NCBI GenBank assembly: GCA_016191845.1
Contig: JACPVF010000011.1
Location: 186,001 to 250,000, forward strand
Source of the DNA: Chloroflexota bacterium
Lineage (GTDB): Bacteria; Chloroflexota; Anaerolineae; Anaerolineales; Villigracilaceae
DNA: 64,000 nt
Reading direction: 5' to 3'
The notes under the pieces were generated by a model. It was not told where the DNA came from. It saw nothing but the letters and a program-made list of their open reading frames with translations, and searched no databases. Both the position numbers and the translations under genes were made by a program. Of this stretch, positions 18,019 through 26,125 are shown piece by piece. Each line of letters starts with the position of its first letter. Positions within the stretch are counted from its first letter, which is position 1.

Positions 18019-18951
18019 TCAATCTTCGCGTTCGAACGGTTTCGACAGGGCCGAGGGAGCCCGAACCCGCGAGACCGTCGCCACCAAAACCAGGATGGTC
18101 AGGACGTAGGGCATCATCACCGCGATGTCAGAGGGGATCGGGATGCCCAGAACCTGGATCCACAACTGCAGCGAGTTGACCAGACTGAACAGCAGCGCGC
18201 CGCCCAACACTCCCACAGGACGCCAGGCACCGAAGTACACCAGCGCGACAGCGATAAAGCCCTGTCCGCTGGTCATGCCCTGCTGGAAAACGTTCAACAG
18301 GGCAATGGAAAGCGAGGCGCCTGCGATGCCCGAGAGCGTCCCGCCCAGGATGATCGTAAAATAGCGGACACGCGCCACGCTCACGCCAAGCGAATCAGCC
18401 GCGTCGGGATTCTCGCCCACCGCACGGATCTTCAGCCCAAGCGTGGTCTTGTTCAACACGAACCAGGCCAGCGGCACAAGCAGATACGCGCCATAGACGA
18501 GGGCATTCTGGCTGAAGAAGATCTCTCCAATGCCGGGGATGTCGCTCAAGAAAGGAATATGAACCTTGGGGAAACCCTGTATGGTTTCCACCGAACCCAT
18601 CAGACTCTGGAAGAGCAGTTCGCTCATGCCCAGTCCGAACAGGTAAAAGCCGATGCCGCTGATGCCCTGCTGTGCATGCAGGTTGACAGTCACGTAGGCC
18701 ATGGCCAGCCCCATGAGCGCACCGACCAGCATGGCAGTCAACAGGCCCAGCCACAGGTTGCCGGTTTTAAAGGTCACATAGAAGGCAGCAAAGGAGCCCA
18801 GCAGCATCTGGCCTTCCACGCCCAGATTGAGAACACCGCTCTTCTGGCCGAAGGTCTCGCCAATGGCTGCGTAGAGGTAGGGGGTCGCCAGGCGAATACC
18901 CGAGGCGAGGATGCCGATCAAAACGGTGACAGACAAAAGGTCCGAGATCAT
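18019..18951 (-). CDS. BMP-type ABC importer permease (system 1, NupQ-like)
   Basis: Inner-membrane permease of the branched-chain/BMP permease fold, with about eight to nine helices in 310 residues. Recognisable features are ATPYLYAAIGETFGQKSGVLNLGVEGQMLLG near the N-terminus, the conserved start of these permeases, and IRAVGENPDAADSLGVSVARVRY, the cytoplasmic loop that couples to the ATPase. The start overlaps the stop of the other permease by 4 bp, and the two would form the heterodimeric channel. The binding protein gene follows after about 100 bp. Confidence 0.86.
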   Translation of the reverse strand: MISDLLSVTVLIGILASGIRLATPYLYAAIGETFGQKSGVLNLGVEGQMLLGSFAAFYVTFKTGNLWLGLLTAMLVGALMGLAMAYVTVNLHAQQGISGIGFYLFGLGMSELLFQSLMGSVETIQGFPKVHIPFLSDIPGIGEIFFSQNALVYGAYLLVPLAWFVLNKTTLGLKIRAVGENPDAADSLGVSVARVRYFTIILGGTLSGIAGASLSIALLNVFQQGMTSGQGFIAVALVYFGAWRPVGVLGGALLFSLVNSLQLWIQVLGIPIPSDIAVMMPYVLTILVLVATVSRVRAPSALSKPFERED

Positions 18952-20084
18952 GCGCCCGCCTCCGCTTGCTGGGGTTTCTTCTCGACAGGTGGTGGCGGAG
19001 TCTCCTCAGGACCCGCGACAGCCATCCTCCTGCGCTGACGCCTGCGTCGCCAGATCTCGCTGCTGACCACGAAAATCACCACCAGGCCGTTTAGCACGGT
19101 CACCAGCGCCGAGGGGACCTGGGTCATGCGCTGCATCTTGTTCGCGCCGACCAACAGCGCGCCGAACAGGATGGAAGCGGGGATGGACCAGATGGGATGC
19201 AGTTGCCCGAACAGGGCCGCCACGATGCCATTGAAACCCGCGCCGCCCGTGAAGCCCGAGGCCGAGCCGTCGGTAATCATGCGATAGTTGACGCCGAAGA
19301 CCTGCACCGCACCCGCCAGCCCCGCAAAGGCTCCGCTAAGCAACAAGGCCAACACCATATAACGCGATACTTTGATCCCCGCGTAACGCGAGGCATGCGG
19401 GTTCTGTCCCACCGCACGGATACGATACCCCCACGTGGTGCGCCATAACAGGATGTACACCAGCACCGCCAGCGCCACCGCGATCAGGGCTCCTGCGTGC
19501 AGACGAGTGGGCACCAGTCGCGCCAGGTGGAATTCCTCGATCAGGCGGGCGGTTTGAGGAATCTTCGAAGCACGTTCCGCCTGCGAAGGGTCAATCATTG
19601 GACCGCGCAACAGGAAGTTCATCAGCTGCACAGCGATGGCGTTCATCATGACCGTGCTGAGGATCTCGTTGACGTTGAAATAGGCCTTTAAGAGCCCAGG
19701 GATGCCGCCCCAAATGGCCCCACCCACGAAACCCGTCAGCAAAGATAACGTAATGACCAGCCAGCCCGGCCAGTTCGTGAGAGTCAAACCAATCCAGGTT
19801 GCCAGGACGGCACCGATGATCATCTGTCCCTCGCCGCCGATGTTAATCACGTCCCCGCGGAAGGAAATGCAGATACCCAATGCCACCAGCAACAACGGCG
19901 TGGCCTTGACCAGGGTTTCGGCGAACGCGTTTCCGCTCCCGAAGGCGCCGTCCCACATGGCAGCGTATGCCTCGATCGGATTGACCCCCATGATCAGAAG
20001 CATCACGGCCCCCACCGCCAGCGCGGCCAGCGTAGCAAGGACGGGCAGTAATGCGTCGAACAGGGTACTCAGTCTTGTTCGCAT
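18948..20084 (-). CDS. BMP-type ABC importer permease (system 1, NupP-like)
   Basis: The second channel subunit, 378 residues with eight or more helices. FRGDVINIGGEGQMIIGAVLATWIG is the family signature for the larger permease, and IRAVGQNPHASRYAGIKVSRYMVLALLLSGAFAGLAGAVQVFG is the coupling loop and following helix. A basic stretch (RRRRQRRR) and a Pro-rich tail close the protein. It is the first transporter gene after the regulator at 20141-20872, with a terminator-like hairpin between the two. Confidence 0.86.
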   Translation of the reverse strand: MRTRLSTLFDALLPVLATLAALAVGAVMLLIMGVNPIEAYAAMWDGAFGSGNAFAETLVKATPLLLVALGICISFRGDVINIGGEGQMIIGAVLATWIGLTLTNWPGWLVITLSLLTGFVGGAIWGGIPGLLKAYFNVNEILSTVMMNAIAVQLMNFLLRGPMIDPSQAERASKIPQTARLIEEFHLARLVPTRLHAGALIAVALAVLVYILLWRTTWGYRIRAVGQNPHASRYAGIKVSRYMVLALLLSGAFAGLAGAVQVFGVNYRMITDGSASGFTGGAGFNGIVAALFGQLHPIWSIPASILFGALLVGANKMQRMTQVPSALVTVLNGLVVIFVVSSEIWRRRRQRRRMAVAGPEETPPPPVEKKPQQAEAGA

Positions 20085-20132
20085 GAAAGTGTCATCCTCC
20101 GCGCCAGTTCACAAAGTCGTCTCACAAAAATA

Positions 20133-20155
20133 CAGGCGTGTTAATTCCACGCCTG
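20133..20155 (-). terminator. Terminator or attenuator after the gntR gene
   Basis: CAGGCGTG and CACGCCTG form an 8-bp stem that on the minus strand runs into TATTTTTGTG. It overlaps the stop codon of the GntR gene and lies 49 bp before the first permease gene, so it could limit read-through into the importer operon. Confidence 0.65.
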
Positions 20156-20872
20156 CACCAAACTCAATCGTAAAACCGTGTCATCGAAATAATTGATGCC
20201 CAGTGCCAGCGGCAGGTTGTTTCGCCCGTAGAAGGAAACCTGCAACTGGAGGACGGCCCGCCCGACCTCGCCGCCCAGGTGTTGATGCGCCTCGGTTCCA
20301 ATCAGTGCCGAGCGGATGTCGGTAATAGCAAAGCCAATCTTCTGATGACAGTAGCGGTTGAAGATCTCGCGGATGTGCAGGTCGCCATCGATGCTTTCCA
20401 TCGGTTCACGAAGCAGGGTAAACGGCATCACGTTGTTCGCCAGGATGACGGGTTGGCCGTCGGCCAGGAACAGGCGTTTCATGCACAGCAGGTCCTCGCC
20501 CGTTTCCATCGCCAGCGCCTGGGCTTCCTTTTCCGTGGCGGGACGTTTCACCACAGCCAGGGATTTGATGGTCGGGGTGAAGCCGTTGCTTTCGATTAAT
20601 TGCACCAGGTCCCACAAATTCCACGCCTGTGCGCTGACATCCTGCACGCGCGCATTGACGTAGGTACCGTCCCCCTGCTTGCGGATGATCAGACCGTTGG
20701 CGGCCAACTTGGCCAGCGCCGTCCGCACCGTGGCACGGCTGACCCCCAATCCCTCCGACAATTCACTTTCAGACGGCATACGGCTGCCAGGCGGGTAAAT
20801 ACCGCTCCGAATTCGTTCCAGGAGGATTTCGTCAACCTGATTGGCAACCGTTTTTGACTGAATGAGCTGCAT
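20141..20872 (-). CDS. GntR/HutC family regulator with UTRA domain (regulator 1)
   Basis: A 243-residue ligand-responsive repressor. Residues 7-75 are the GntR winged helix (ILLERIRSGIYPPGSRMPSESELSEGLGVSRATVRTAL, then the wing IIRKQGDGTYV). From about 95 onward is the UTRA effector domain, with MKRLFLADGQPVILANNVMP and the closing NLPLALGINYFDD. Regulators of this family often sense catabolic intermediates. It stands at the head of the importer/Mo-hydroxylase operon, with a TTGTCTGACAA palindrome 88 bp upstream that may be its autoregulatory site. The ligand is probably a purine or nucleoside by context, which is inference. Confidence 0.85.
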   Translation of the reverse strand: MQLIQSKTVANQVDEILLERIRSGIYPPGSRMPSESELSEGLGVSRATVRTALAKLAANGLIIRKQGDGTYVNARVQDVSAQAWNLWDLVQLIESNGFTPTIKSLAVVKRPATEKEAQALAMETGEDLLCMKRLFLADGQPVILANNVMPFTLLREPMESIDGDLHIREIFNRYCHQKIGFAITDIRSALIGTEAHQHLGGEVGRAVLQLQVSFYGRNNLPLALGINYFDDTVLRLSLVQAWN

Positions 20873-20959
20873 AACGCCTATTGGTTGGAGGATAGTCGTC
20901 TGACCTTTACTTTGTACAATGGTTCACGAGGCCATGACTAGTGACGAAAAACATATCTT

Positions 20960-20970
20960 TTGTCTGACAA
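20960..20970. promoter_or_regulatory. Candidate GntR operator TTGTCTGACAA
   Basis: An 11-bp palindrome with one central base. The same 11-mer is found at 37121-37131 upstream of the 8-oxoguanine deaminase gene. A degenerate copy (GTCGTCTGACC) lies at about 20896, closer to the regulator 1 start. Confidence 0.55.
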
Positions 20971-21017
20971 TCTTGGGAGGAATGCCCCATCCCGCCATAT
21001 TGCCAGCGCCATAACAC

Positions 21018-21041
21018 AAGTCCCGCACAACCGCGGGACTT
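21018..21041 (-). terminator. Hairpin ending the second BMP importer operon
   Basis: AAGTCCCGC and GCGGGACTT form a 9-bp stem just past the last permease gene on the minus strand. There is no clear T tract, so termination is likely but not certain. Confidence 0.55.
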
Positions 21042-21050
21042 GCAGAGACA

Positions 21051-22046
21051 CTAATCCGATTCAAATGGCACGCCCAACGCTGCAGGCGGAGAAGCCCGCA
21101 TGGCGCGCAGCAGTTTCGTGAAGAAACGACGTGAGCCCTCAGGCATCGAGGCCAGCCAGCGCTGGACCCATTCCGCGTTGCCAATGTTGACCAGTAGCAG
21201 CGTCAGGATCATCAGTGGGAAAGGCGCCACCTGCAACACCTGTGAGGGGATGCCAGGCAGGCGGGATTGGAGCACCAGTCCCAGCCACTGCAGCAGCGAG
21301 AACAGATACGCGCCGAACGCCGCGCGCATCGGACTCCAGCCGCCGAAGATGGTGATCGACAACGCAATCCAGCCGATGCCGTCCAAGCCGGTCTGCGTGC
21401 CCATCCAGCCAGGTTTGACGTTCAGCGTGTAAGCAGGTCCAGCCAGGCCCGCGATGGCACCACCGATGATGGTGTAGATATAGCGCAGGCGGTTGACGTT
21501 CGCGCCACGCACAAAGGCTGCAGCGGGACGGTCACCGATGCCTTGCAGCATCAGGCCCGGGCGGGTGCGGAAGATCCACAGCCAGGCCAGGACGATCACG
21601 ATATAGCTCAGGTAGGTGATGATGTCCAGCCTGAAGAACAACGGGCCAAGGAGTGGAATATCCTTCAGGAGGGGAATCTGCCAGGTGGGCAGAGTCGGGC
21701 CAGGGATGTTCATGTAGGGAACGCCCAGGAAGTAGGCCAGGTCACGGGAAGCCAACGCCAGCACAAATCCGACCGCCACCTGCGATTGGTGGAGCGTGAT
21801 GCTGCTGAACGCCACGATGAACGCCACCAGCGCGCCGATCAACATGCCTGCCAGAAAGCCCCAGAATAGGTTATCCGTCAGGTAGGCCACGGCAAATCCG
21901 CCCATGGCCGAGAGAAGCACTGACCCGTTCAGTGACAGGTTAATGACGCCCGCACGCTCCGTGATGGTCTCACCGATCACCGCAAACAAAACGGGAGCGG
22001 CTGCCGCCAGAACCCCCGCCAGGCCAATCAAAACGCTAGGATCCAT
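21051..22046 (-). CDS. BMP-type ABC importer permease (system 2)
   Basis: A 331-residue permease with about nine helices. PVLFAVIGETITERAGVINLSLNGSVLLSAMGGF is the family N-terminus; here NLSLNG replaces the usual NLGVEG. LQGIGDRPAAAFVRGANVNRLRYIYTIIGGAIAGLAGPAYTL is the coupling region. It is the last gene of the second importer operon, 8 bp after the other permease gene, and differs enough from the system 1 permeases to suggest a different substrate or an old duplication. Confidence 0.85.
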   Translation of the reverse strand: MDPSVLIGLAGVLAAAAPVLFAVIGETITERAGVINLSLNGSVLLSAMGGFAVAYLTDNLFWGFLAGMLIGALVAFIVAFSSITLHQSQVAVGFVLALASRDLAYFLGVPYMNIPGPTLPTWQIPLLKDIPLLGPLFFRLDIITYLSYIVIVLAWLWIFRTRPGLMLQGIGDRPAAAFVRGANVNRLRYIYTIIGGAIAGLAGPAYTLNVKPGWMGTQTGLDGIGWIALSITIFGGWSPMRAAFGAYLFSLLQWLGLVLQSRLPGIPSQVLQVAPFPLMILTLLLVNIGNAEWVQRWLASMPEGSRRFFTKLLRAMRASPPAALGVPFESD

Positions 22047-22054
22047 AATGATTC

Positions 22055-23089
22055 CTACGCCTTCCCCAGGAAGCGTTCACGCACGCCCTGGCCAAGCAAC
22101 ACCAACAACACCAGCAGGTCCTGCAAGACGCCTGCAAAGGACGAGTCCATTTTGTAGACGATCTGCAACTGGACGCTGCCAACGTTCAACGCGGCGAAGA
22201 ACAACGCAATCGGGATGACCCAGATCGCCTGGTAATTGATCAACATGGCAACCAGCAATCCCAGGAACCCGTAGCCATTCGAGATGTTGGGCAACAGGCG
22301 ATGATAAACGCTCTCCACCTGGATGGCGCCTGCCAACCCCGCCAATGCTCCGCACAACAGGAAGGCAAACATGCTGTACTGCCAGGTTGGGATGCCCAAC
22401 AGGTAGGAGGCCTTCATGTTCTTGCCGACCGCCTTCAAGCGCAAGCCAAAATAAGTGCCGCGCAGGAGCAGATAGACCAGGATCACCGCCAGGATGGACA
22501 ACCCCAACCCCCACGGGCTGAGTCCCGTGCCGAGGGTGGGAAGCCATAGCGCCTCATTGAAAGGCTGCGTGCCAGACATGGAACCCACGCCCGGGCGCTT
22601 CCACGGACCGAAGACCAGGTAGATGGTCAGTGCAGTGGAAACAAAGTTGAGGCCCAGGCCGCCGAAGATCTCGTTCACACCGCCAAAAGTCTTCAACGCG
22701 CCCGCCAGGGACGCCCATAACGCACCACCCACCATCCCCCACAGAATGCCCAGGATGATGATCAACGCAGGCGGCAGGTTGGTGTCTTGAAGCATGCGCA
22801 ACATCCAGGTGGCAAAGATCGCGCCCAGGGTCATCTGCCCTTCCACGCCGATGTTCCACAGACCGGCCGAGAAGGTGATCAACACACCCACCGTCGTGAG
22901 CAACAATGGCGCCCAGGTGATGAGCACAGCCACGATGTTGTTCGAGGAGCCAAAGGCGCCGTTCAAGATACTGCCATAGGCCTTGAGCGGCGGCGCGCCC
23001 GCGGCGGCCAGGATCAGCGTGGTGATCAGCAGAGCCAGGACCAGCGCACCCGCTTGAAATCCGATATTGACCCAAACATTCTTTTTCAT
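22055..23089 (-). CDS. BMP-type ABC importer permease (system 2)
   Basis: The partner permease, 344 residues. LLTTVGVLITFSAGLWNIGVEGQMTLGAIFATWML is the family N-terminal signature, and LKAVGKNMKASYLLGIPTWQYSMFAFLLCGALAGLAGAIQV is the coupling loop and helix. The start overlaps the ATPase stop by 4 bp, so synthesis of ATPase and channel is coupled. It acts in the inner membrane with the 21051-22046 product. Confidence 0.85.
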   Translation of the reverse strand: MKKNVWVNIGFQAGALVLALLITTLILAAAGAPPLKAYGSILNGAFGSSNNIVAVLITWAPLLLTTVGVLITFSAGLWNIGVEGQMTLGAIFATWMLRMLQDTNLPPALIIILGILWGMVGGALWASLAGALKTFGGVNEIFGGLGLNFVSTALTIYLVFGPWKRPGVGSMSGTQPFNEALWLPTLGTGLSPWGLGLSILAVILVYLLLRGTYFGLRLKAVGKNMKASYLLGIPTWQYSMFAFLLCGALAGLAGAIQVESVYHRLLPNISNGYGFLGLLVAMLINYQAIWVIPIALFFAALNVGSVQLQIVYKMDSSFAGVLQDLLVLLVLLGQGVRERFLGKA

Positions 23090-24576
23090 AGGCTCTTTCC
23101 CGAGTTCAGATTATTCCAGCCCGAGCCACCGATCAACTGTCCAAGCTTTTCGGTCGTCAGCGTGGCAACATCCAATGGCGGAGTGACTTTGCCGCTGAAG
23201 AAGACCATGACACGGTCGCTGTATTGAAGAATTTCTTCCAGGTCGGAGGACACAAAGATGATGGATGTACCCTGCTTGCAACGTTCCTTGAGCTTGCTCC
23301 AAATGTAAATAGTTGACTCGATGTCCAGGCCGCGGGTGGGATGCTCCAACAGGATCAGCGAAAGCGGCGTCTGGAGCAGGGCCAGCAGCGCCCGCTGCTG
23401 GTTGCCGCCCGAAAGCGACTCGACCGTGCTGACAGGCGTTCCGCGGATGTTGAAGGAGGTAATGCGTTCCTCGGCCAGTTTCGTACCTTTGGCATGGTCG
23501 ATGAATACACCCTGTGTCTTCTCAGCCAGGACAAAATGCTCGGTGAGGGTCAACCCAGGCACCAGACCCTCTTCCATGCGGGAGGCGGGCAGGAAGGACA
23601 CGCCGTGTCGCTTGAAAATGTGATGCGACTTGCCCGTCAGATCGTGACCGTTGACCTGCACCCGTCCATTGACGGGGCGCAGCAACCCAGAGCAGGCGCG
23701 GATGAAGGGTCCCTGCCCACTACCCTCCATGCCTGCCAGGCCGATCACCTCTCCGCCATGCAGGTCGAGGTGGATGTCTTCCATGTGCAGGCGCACATCT
23801 TCGACCGCAAGGTTCTTCAATTCGAGGACTTTTCCCCCCGCATTCAAGGGGTAGCGATCTCCGAGCGAGATCTCTTTCCCGAACATCATCTCCACCATCT
23901 TTTTGTGGTCGAAGGGCACGGGGCTTTCACCAATCAACTGTCCACTGCGCAGGACGGCCACTTTATGGCAGAGAACTTCAACGTCTTCCAATTTATGAGA
24001 AACAAAAATGATCGTCTTGCCCTGGCCGGCCAGCGTACGGAGCGTCTCAAAAAGCTTCGCTTTCTGGCTCGCACTGATGCCAGTGGTGGGTTCATCGAGG
24101 ATCAGGACCCGTGCGCCCAGCCAAAGCAGGCGTAAAATTTCAAGTTGTTGTCGTTCCCCCACAGTTAGAGTATCGACGTACGCTTCGGGGTCGAGCGAGA
24201 AGTTGAACTGGGCGGCCAGGGTTTGGATGTCCCGCGCCACCACTTTTCGGTCTGGAAATAGTCCGCCCTCACGACCCAGCAGGAAGTTATCCAGCAGGCG
24301 CATCGGCGGGAAATCCAGCGGATCCTGGTGCAACATCCCGATCCCGTGTTTGATGGCATCTGAGGGCGAGGAGATGGTGATGGCTTTTCCATCCAAGATG
24401 ATCTCGCCACTATCGGCATAAAAATACCCGGAGAGTATTTTCATAAGAGTGCTCTTGCCAGCGCCGTTCTCCCCCAGAATCCCTTGAATGGTTCCAGATG
24501 GAATATCCAGGTTGATGCCCGCATTGGCATGATTCTTGCCAAAATATTTGTGGATGTTGCGAAGTTCGACTCTCAT
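23086..24576 (-). CDS. BMP-type ABC importer ATP-binding protein (system 2)
   Basis: A double-ATPase protein of 496 residues. The first half has GENGAGKST, TVGERQQLEIL, VLILDEPTTGI and VSHKLEDVEV. The second half has a degenerate Walker A (GMEGSGQGPFIRA), LSGGNQQRALLALL and LLEHPTRGLD. The signature in the first half is TVGER rather than LSGGQ, as often seen in this class. AAGGATGGCTC precedes the ATG. It is related to but distinct from the 15289-16857 ATPase. Here the order is binding protein, ATPase, permease, permease; in system 1 it is permease, permease, binding protein, ATPase. Confidence 0.87.
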   Translation of the reverse strand: MRVELRNIHKYFGKNHANAGINLDIPSGTIQGILGENGAGKSTLMKILSGYFYADSGEIILDGKAITISSPSDAIKHGIGMLHQDPLDFPPMRLLDNFLLGREGGLFPDRKVVARDIQTLAAQFNFSLDPEAYVDTLTVGERQQLEILRLLWLGARVLILDEPTTGISASQKAKLFETLRTLAGQGKTIIFVSHKLEDVEVLCHKVAVLRSGQLIGESPVPFDHKKMVEMMFGKEISLGDRYPLNAGGKVLELKNLAVEDVRLHMEDIHLDLHGGEVIGLAGMEGSGQGPFIRACSGLLRPVNGRVQVNGHDLTGKSHHIFKRHGVSFLPASRMEEGLVPGLTLTEHFVLAEKTQGVFIDHAKGTKLAEERITSFNIRGTPVSTVESLSGGNQQRALLALLQTPLSLILLEHPTRGLDIESTIYIWSKLKERCKQGTSIIFVSSDLEEILQYSDRVMVFFSGKVTPPLDVATLTTEKLGQLIGGSGWNNLNSGKSL

Positions 24577-24613
24577 GAGCCATCCTTATCAGGAAGATTT
24601 CGAGATACGAAAA

Positions 24614-24636
24614 GGGGGAAGGCAATGCCTTCCCCC
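24614..24636. other. Hairpin after the BMP binding-protein gene (system 2)
   Basis: GGGGGAAGG and CCTTCCCCC pair around CAATG, with CTTTT following on the minus strand. It occupies the same position relative to the binding protein as the hairpin at 16876, suggesting both systems set the binding-protein excess this way. Confidence 0.6.
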
Positions 24637-24652
24637 ATAACACACACGTGTT

Positions 24653-25939
24653 TTACTGGGAAACGCTCTGGCCTTCCATGCCTTCGAGCAGTTGCGGCAG
24701 GTACCAGATTTCCTGGTCGGTGGCGACAGCGCCATCGGCAATGTAGACGGTGCCATCCTGCAGGCTGATGGGACCCGTCCACAGGTTCAGGCCACCCGCC
24801 AGTTCGGCAATGAACTTGTCGAGATTGGCGGAGGCATCGGCGCTCAGGCCCTGGCCCTTGGCAAAGCCAACGGCGCTGGTGTCCTTGTTGTTGATGTCAG
24901 CCCAATCGGGGGCATTCCACTGGAAGCCTTCCTTCCAGGTGCCGTCCATGGCGGACTTGATCGTGGCGACGTAGGAGGGACCCCAGTTGAAGTACGGCAC
25001 ACCCAGACAGACATCGGGTGCAACGTCGCAGTTGCCCGGGGAGTCATACGCAACCGCAAAGGTATCCTTGCCAGCATCGTGCATCTTCTTGGCCTCGACC
25101 AACGCTTCGGTGGTGTCGATGCCGGAGAGGACGACATCGTAGCCGCTGTTGAAGAAGTCATCAGCAACCTGGCTCGGGTCAGAGGTGACGCCCGGGATGT
25201 TGAACCAGAAGCCGATCCAGGTGACCTTGAACTTCAGGTCGGCGGCATTCTTGCCGAGGATGTTGGTCCAGCAATACTTGGCGCCGAGATAGGCCGAGGA
25301 GGCCAGGCGGCGGGTTTCGTCGTTGATCAGCGGGCCGAGGTAGCCGATCTGACCGGTCTTGGTGGTCAGGGCGGCGGCGCAGCCAGCCATCATCTTGCCG
25401 TATTCCATGCGGCCCATGATGTCGATCTGGTTGGGCGATTCCTGATAGTTCTTGCCGTCTTTCCAGGTCCAGTCCATGGACGGACCGAGGACGTAGATGT
25501 CGGGGTGGGCCTGGGCGAACTTCAGGGCCTCATCCTTCATGTCGTCCGAGTTGAAGATGATCATCTTCGCGCCCTGAGAAACCAACTGCTCCGCAAGCTG
25601 GGAAGCGGTCTGGCCAGGATAGGACGGGGAGCCCGAGTATACGTTCTCGAGGTAGAGCATCTTCGAGCCGGGGATGTTCTGTTCAACATACTGGCCCGCA
25701 TCGTAGTGAGCCTGGCTCCAGCCCTGGTCATTGTGCGCGCCGACCAGCAGGATGCCAAAGGTGAACGGTTCAGCGGGGGCCTCGGTCACTGCCGCCTCGG
25801 TGGCAGCTTCAGTGGCAGCAGGGGCTTCCGTCTGTTCGGGGGCCTGGGTGGGGGCAGCGGTGGGGGTCCCGCAGGCCGCAAGTACCATGGTGAAGATCAT
25901 GAGCAAGCCCATAACCTTCAGCAGATTGTGGCGATTCAT
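24653..25939 (-). CDS. BMP family nucleoside-binding lipoprotein (system 2)
   Basis: Solute-binding lipoprotein, 428 residues, longer than the system 1 protein. The signal peptide ends TMVLAAC, with a lipidated Cys at about 23. It is followed by a low-complexity Ala/Thr/Glu/Pro linker of about 35 residues, typical of lipoproteins in this kind of bacterium. The fold starts FTFGILLVGAHNDQGWSQAHYDAG and continues with YSGSPSYPGQTASQLAEQLVSQGAKMIIFNSDD, both BMP/PnrA-like. GGAGGAG lies seven bases before the ATG. It is the first gene of its operon, preceded by a 186-bp regulatory region with a palindrome at 26040. Confidence 0.86.
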   Translation of the reverse strand: MNRHNLLKVMGLLMIFTMVLAACGTPTAAPTQAPEQTEAPAATEAATEAAVTEAPAEPFTFGILLVGAHNDQGWSQAHYDAGQYVEQNIPGSKMLYLENVYSGSPSYPGQTASQLAEQLVSQGAKMIIFNSDDMKDEALKFAQAHPDIYVLGPSMDWTWKDGKNYQESPNQIDIMGRMEYGKMMAGCAAALTTKTGQIGYLGPLINDETRRLASSAYLGAKYCWTNILGKNAADLKFKVTWIGFWFNIPGVTSDPSQVADDFFNSGYDVVLSGIDTTEALVEAKKMHDAGKDTFAVAYDSPGNCDVAPDVCLGVPYFNWGPSYVATIKSAMDGTWKEGFQWNAPDWADINNKDTSAVGFAKGQGLSADASANLDKFIAELAGGLNLWTGPISLQDGTVYIADGAVATDQEIWYLPQLLEGMEGQSVSQ

Positions 25940-26039
25940 CAGTTACTCCTCCAGAAAACTAGTGAGATGCGATATCGAACGGACAAGAGACTCGATCATA
26001 AGAAAGTATCTCGCAGAACGAACAACCTCCTTTCGGCAA

Positions 26040-26055
26040 ACTTGTCTAAACAAGT
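26040..26055. promoter_or_regulatory. Candidate operator upstream of the second BMP operon
   Basis: ACTTGT-CTAA-ACAAGT is a perfect inverted repeat. Its core TTGTCTAAACAA resembles the TTGTCTGACAA sites at 20960 and 37121. A TACAAT that could be a -10 lies directly upstream of it on the minus strand (26060-26065). The rest of 25940-26125 holds no gene. Confidence 0.5.
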
Positions 26056-26125
26056 CGCGATTGTATCACAGCGCAAAAACCAATTCCATTGTAGGAGCAG
26101 ATATTTTAAGAAACAAGTAGCGTTT

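Noticed and set aside
21018-21041. T-box or riboswitch between the two importer operons
   Set aside because: Only a simple hairpin and short palindromes are present; no conserved aptamer core was seen.
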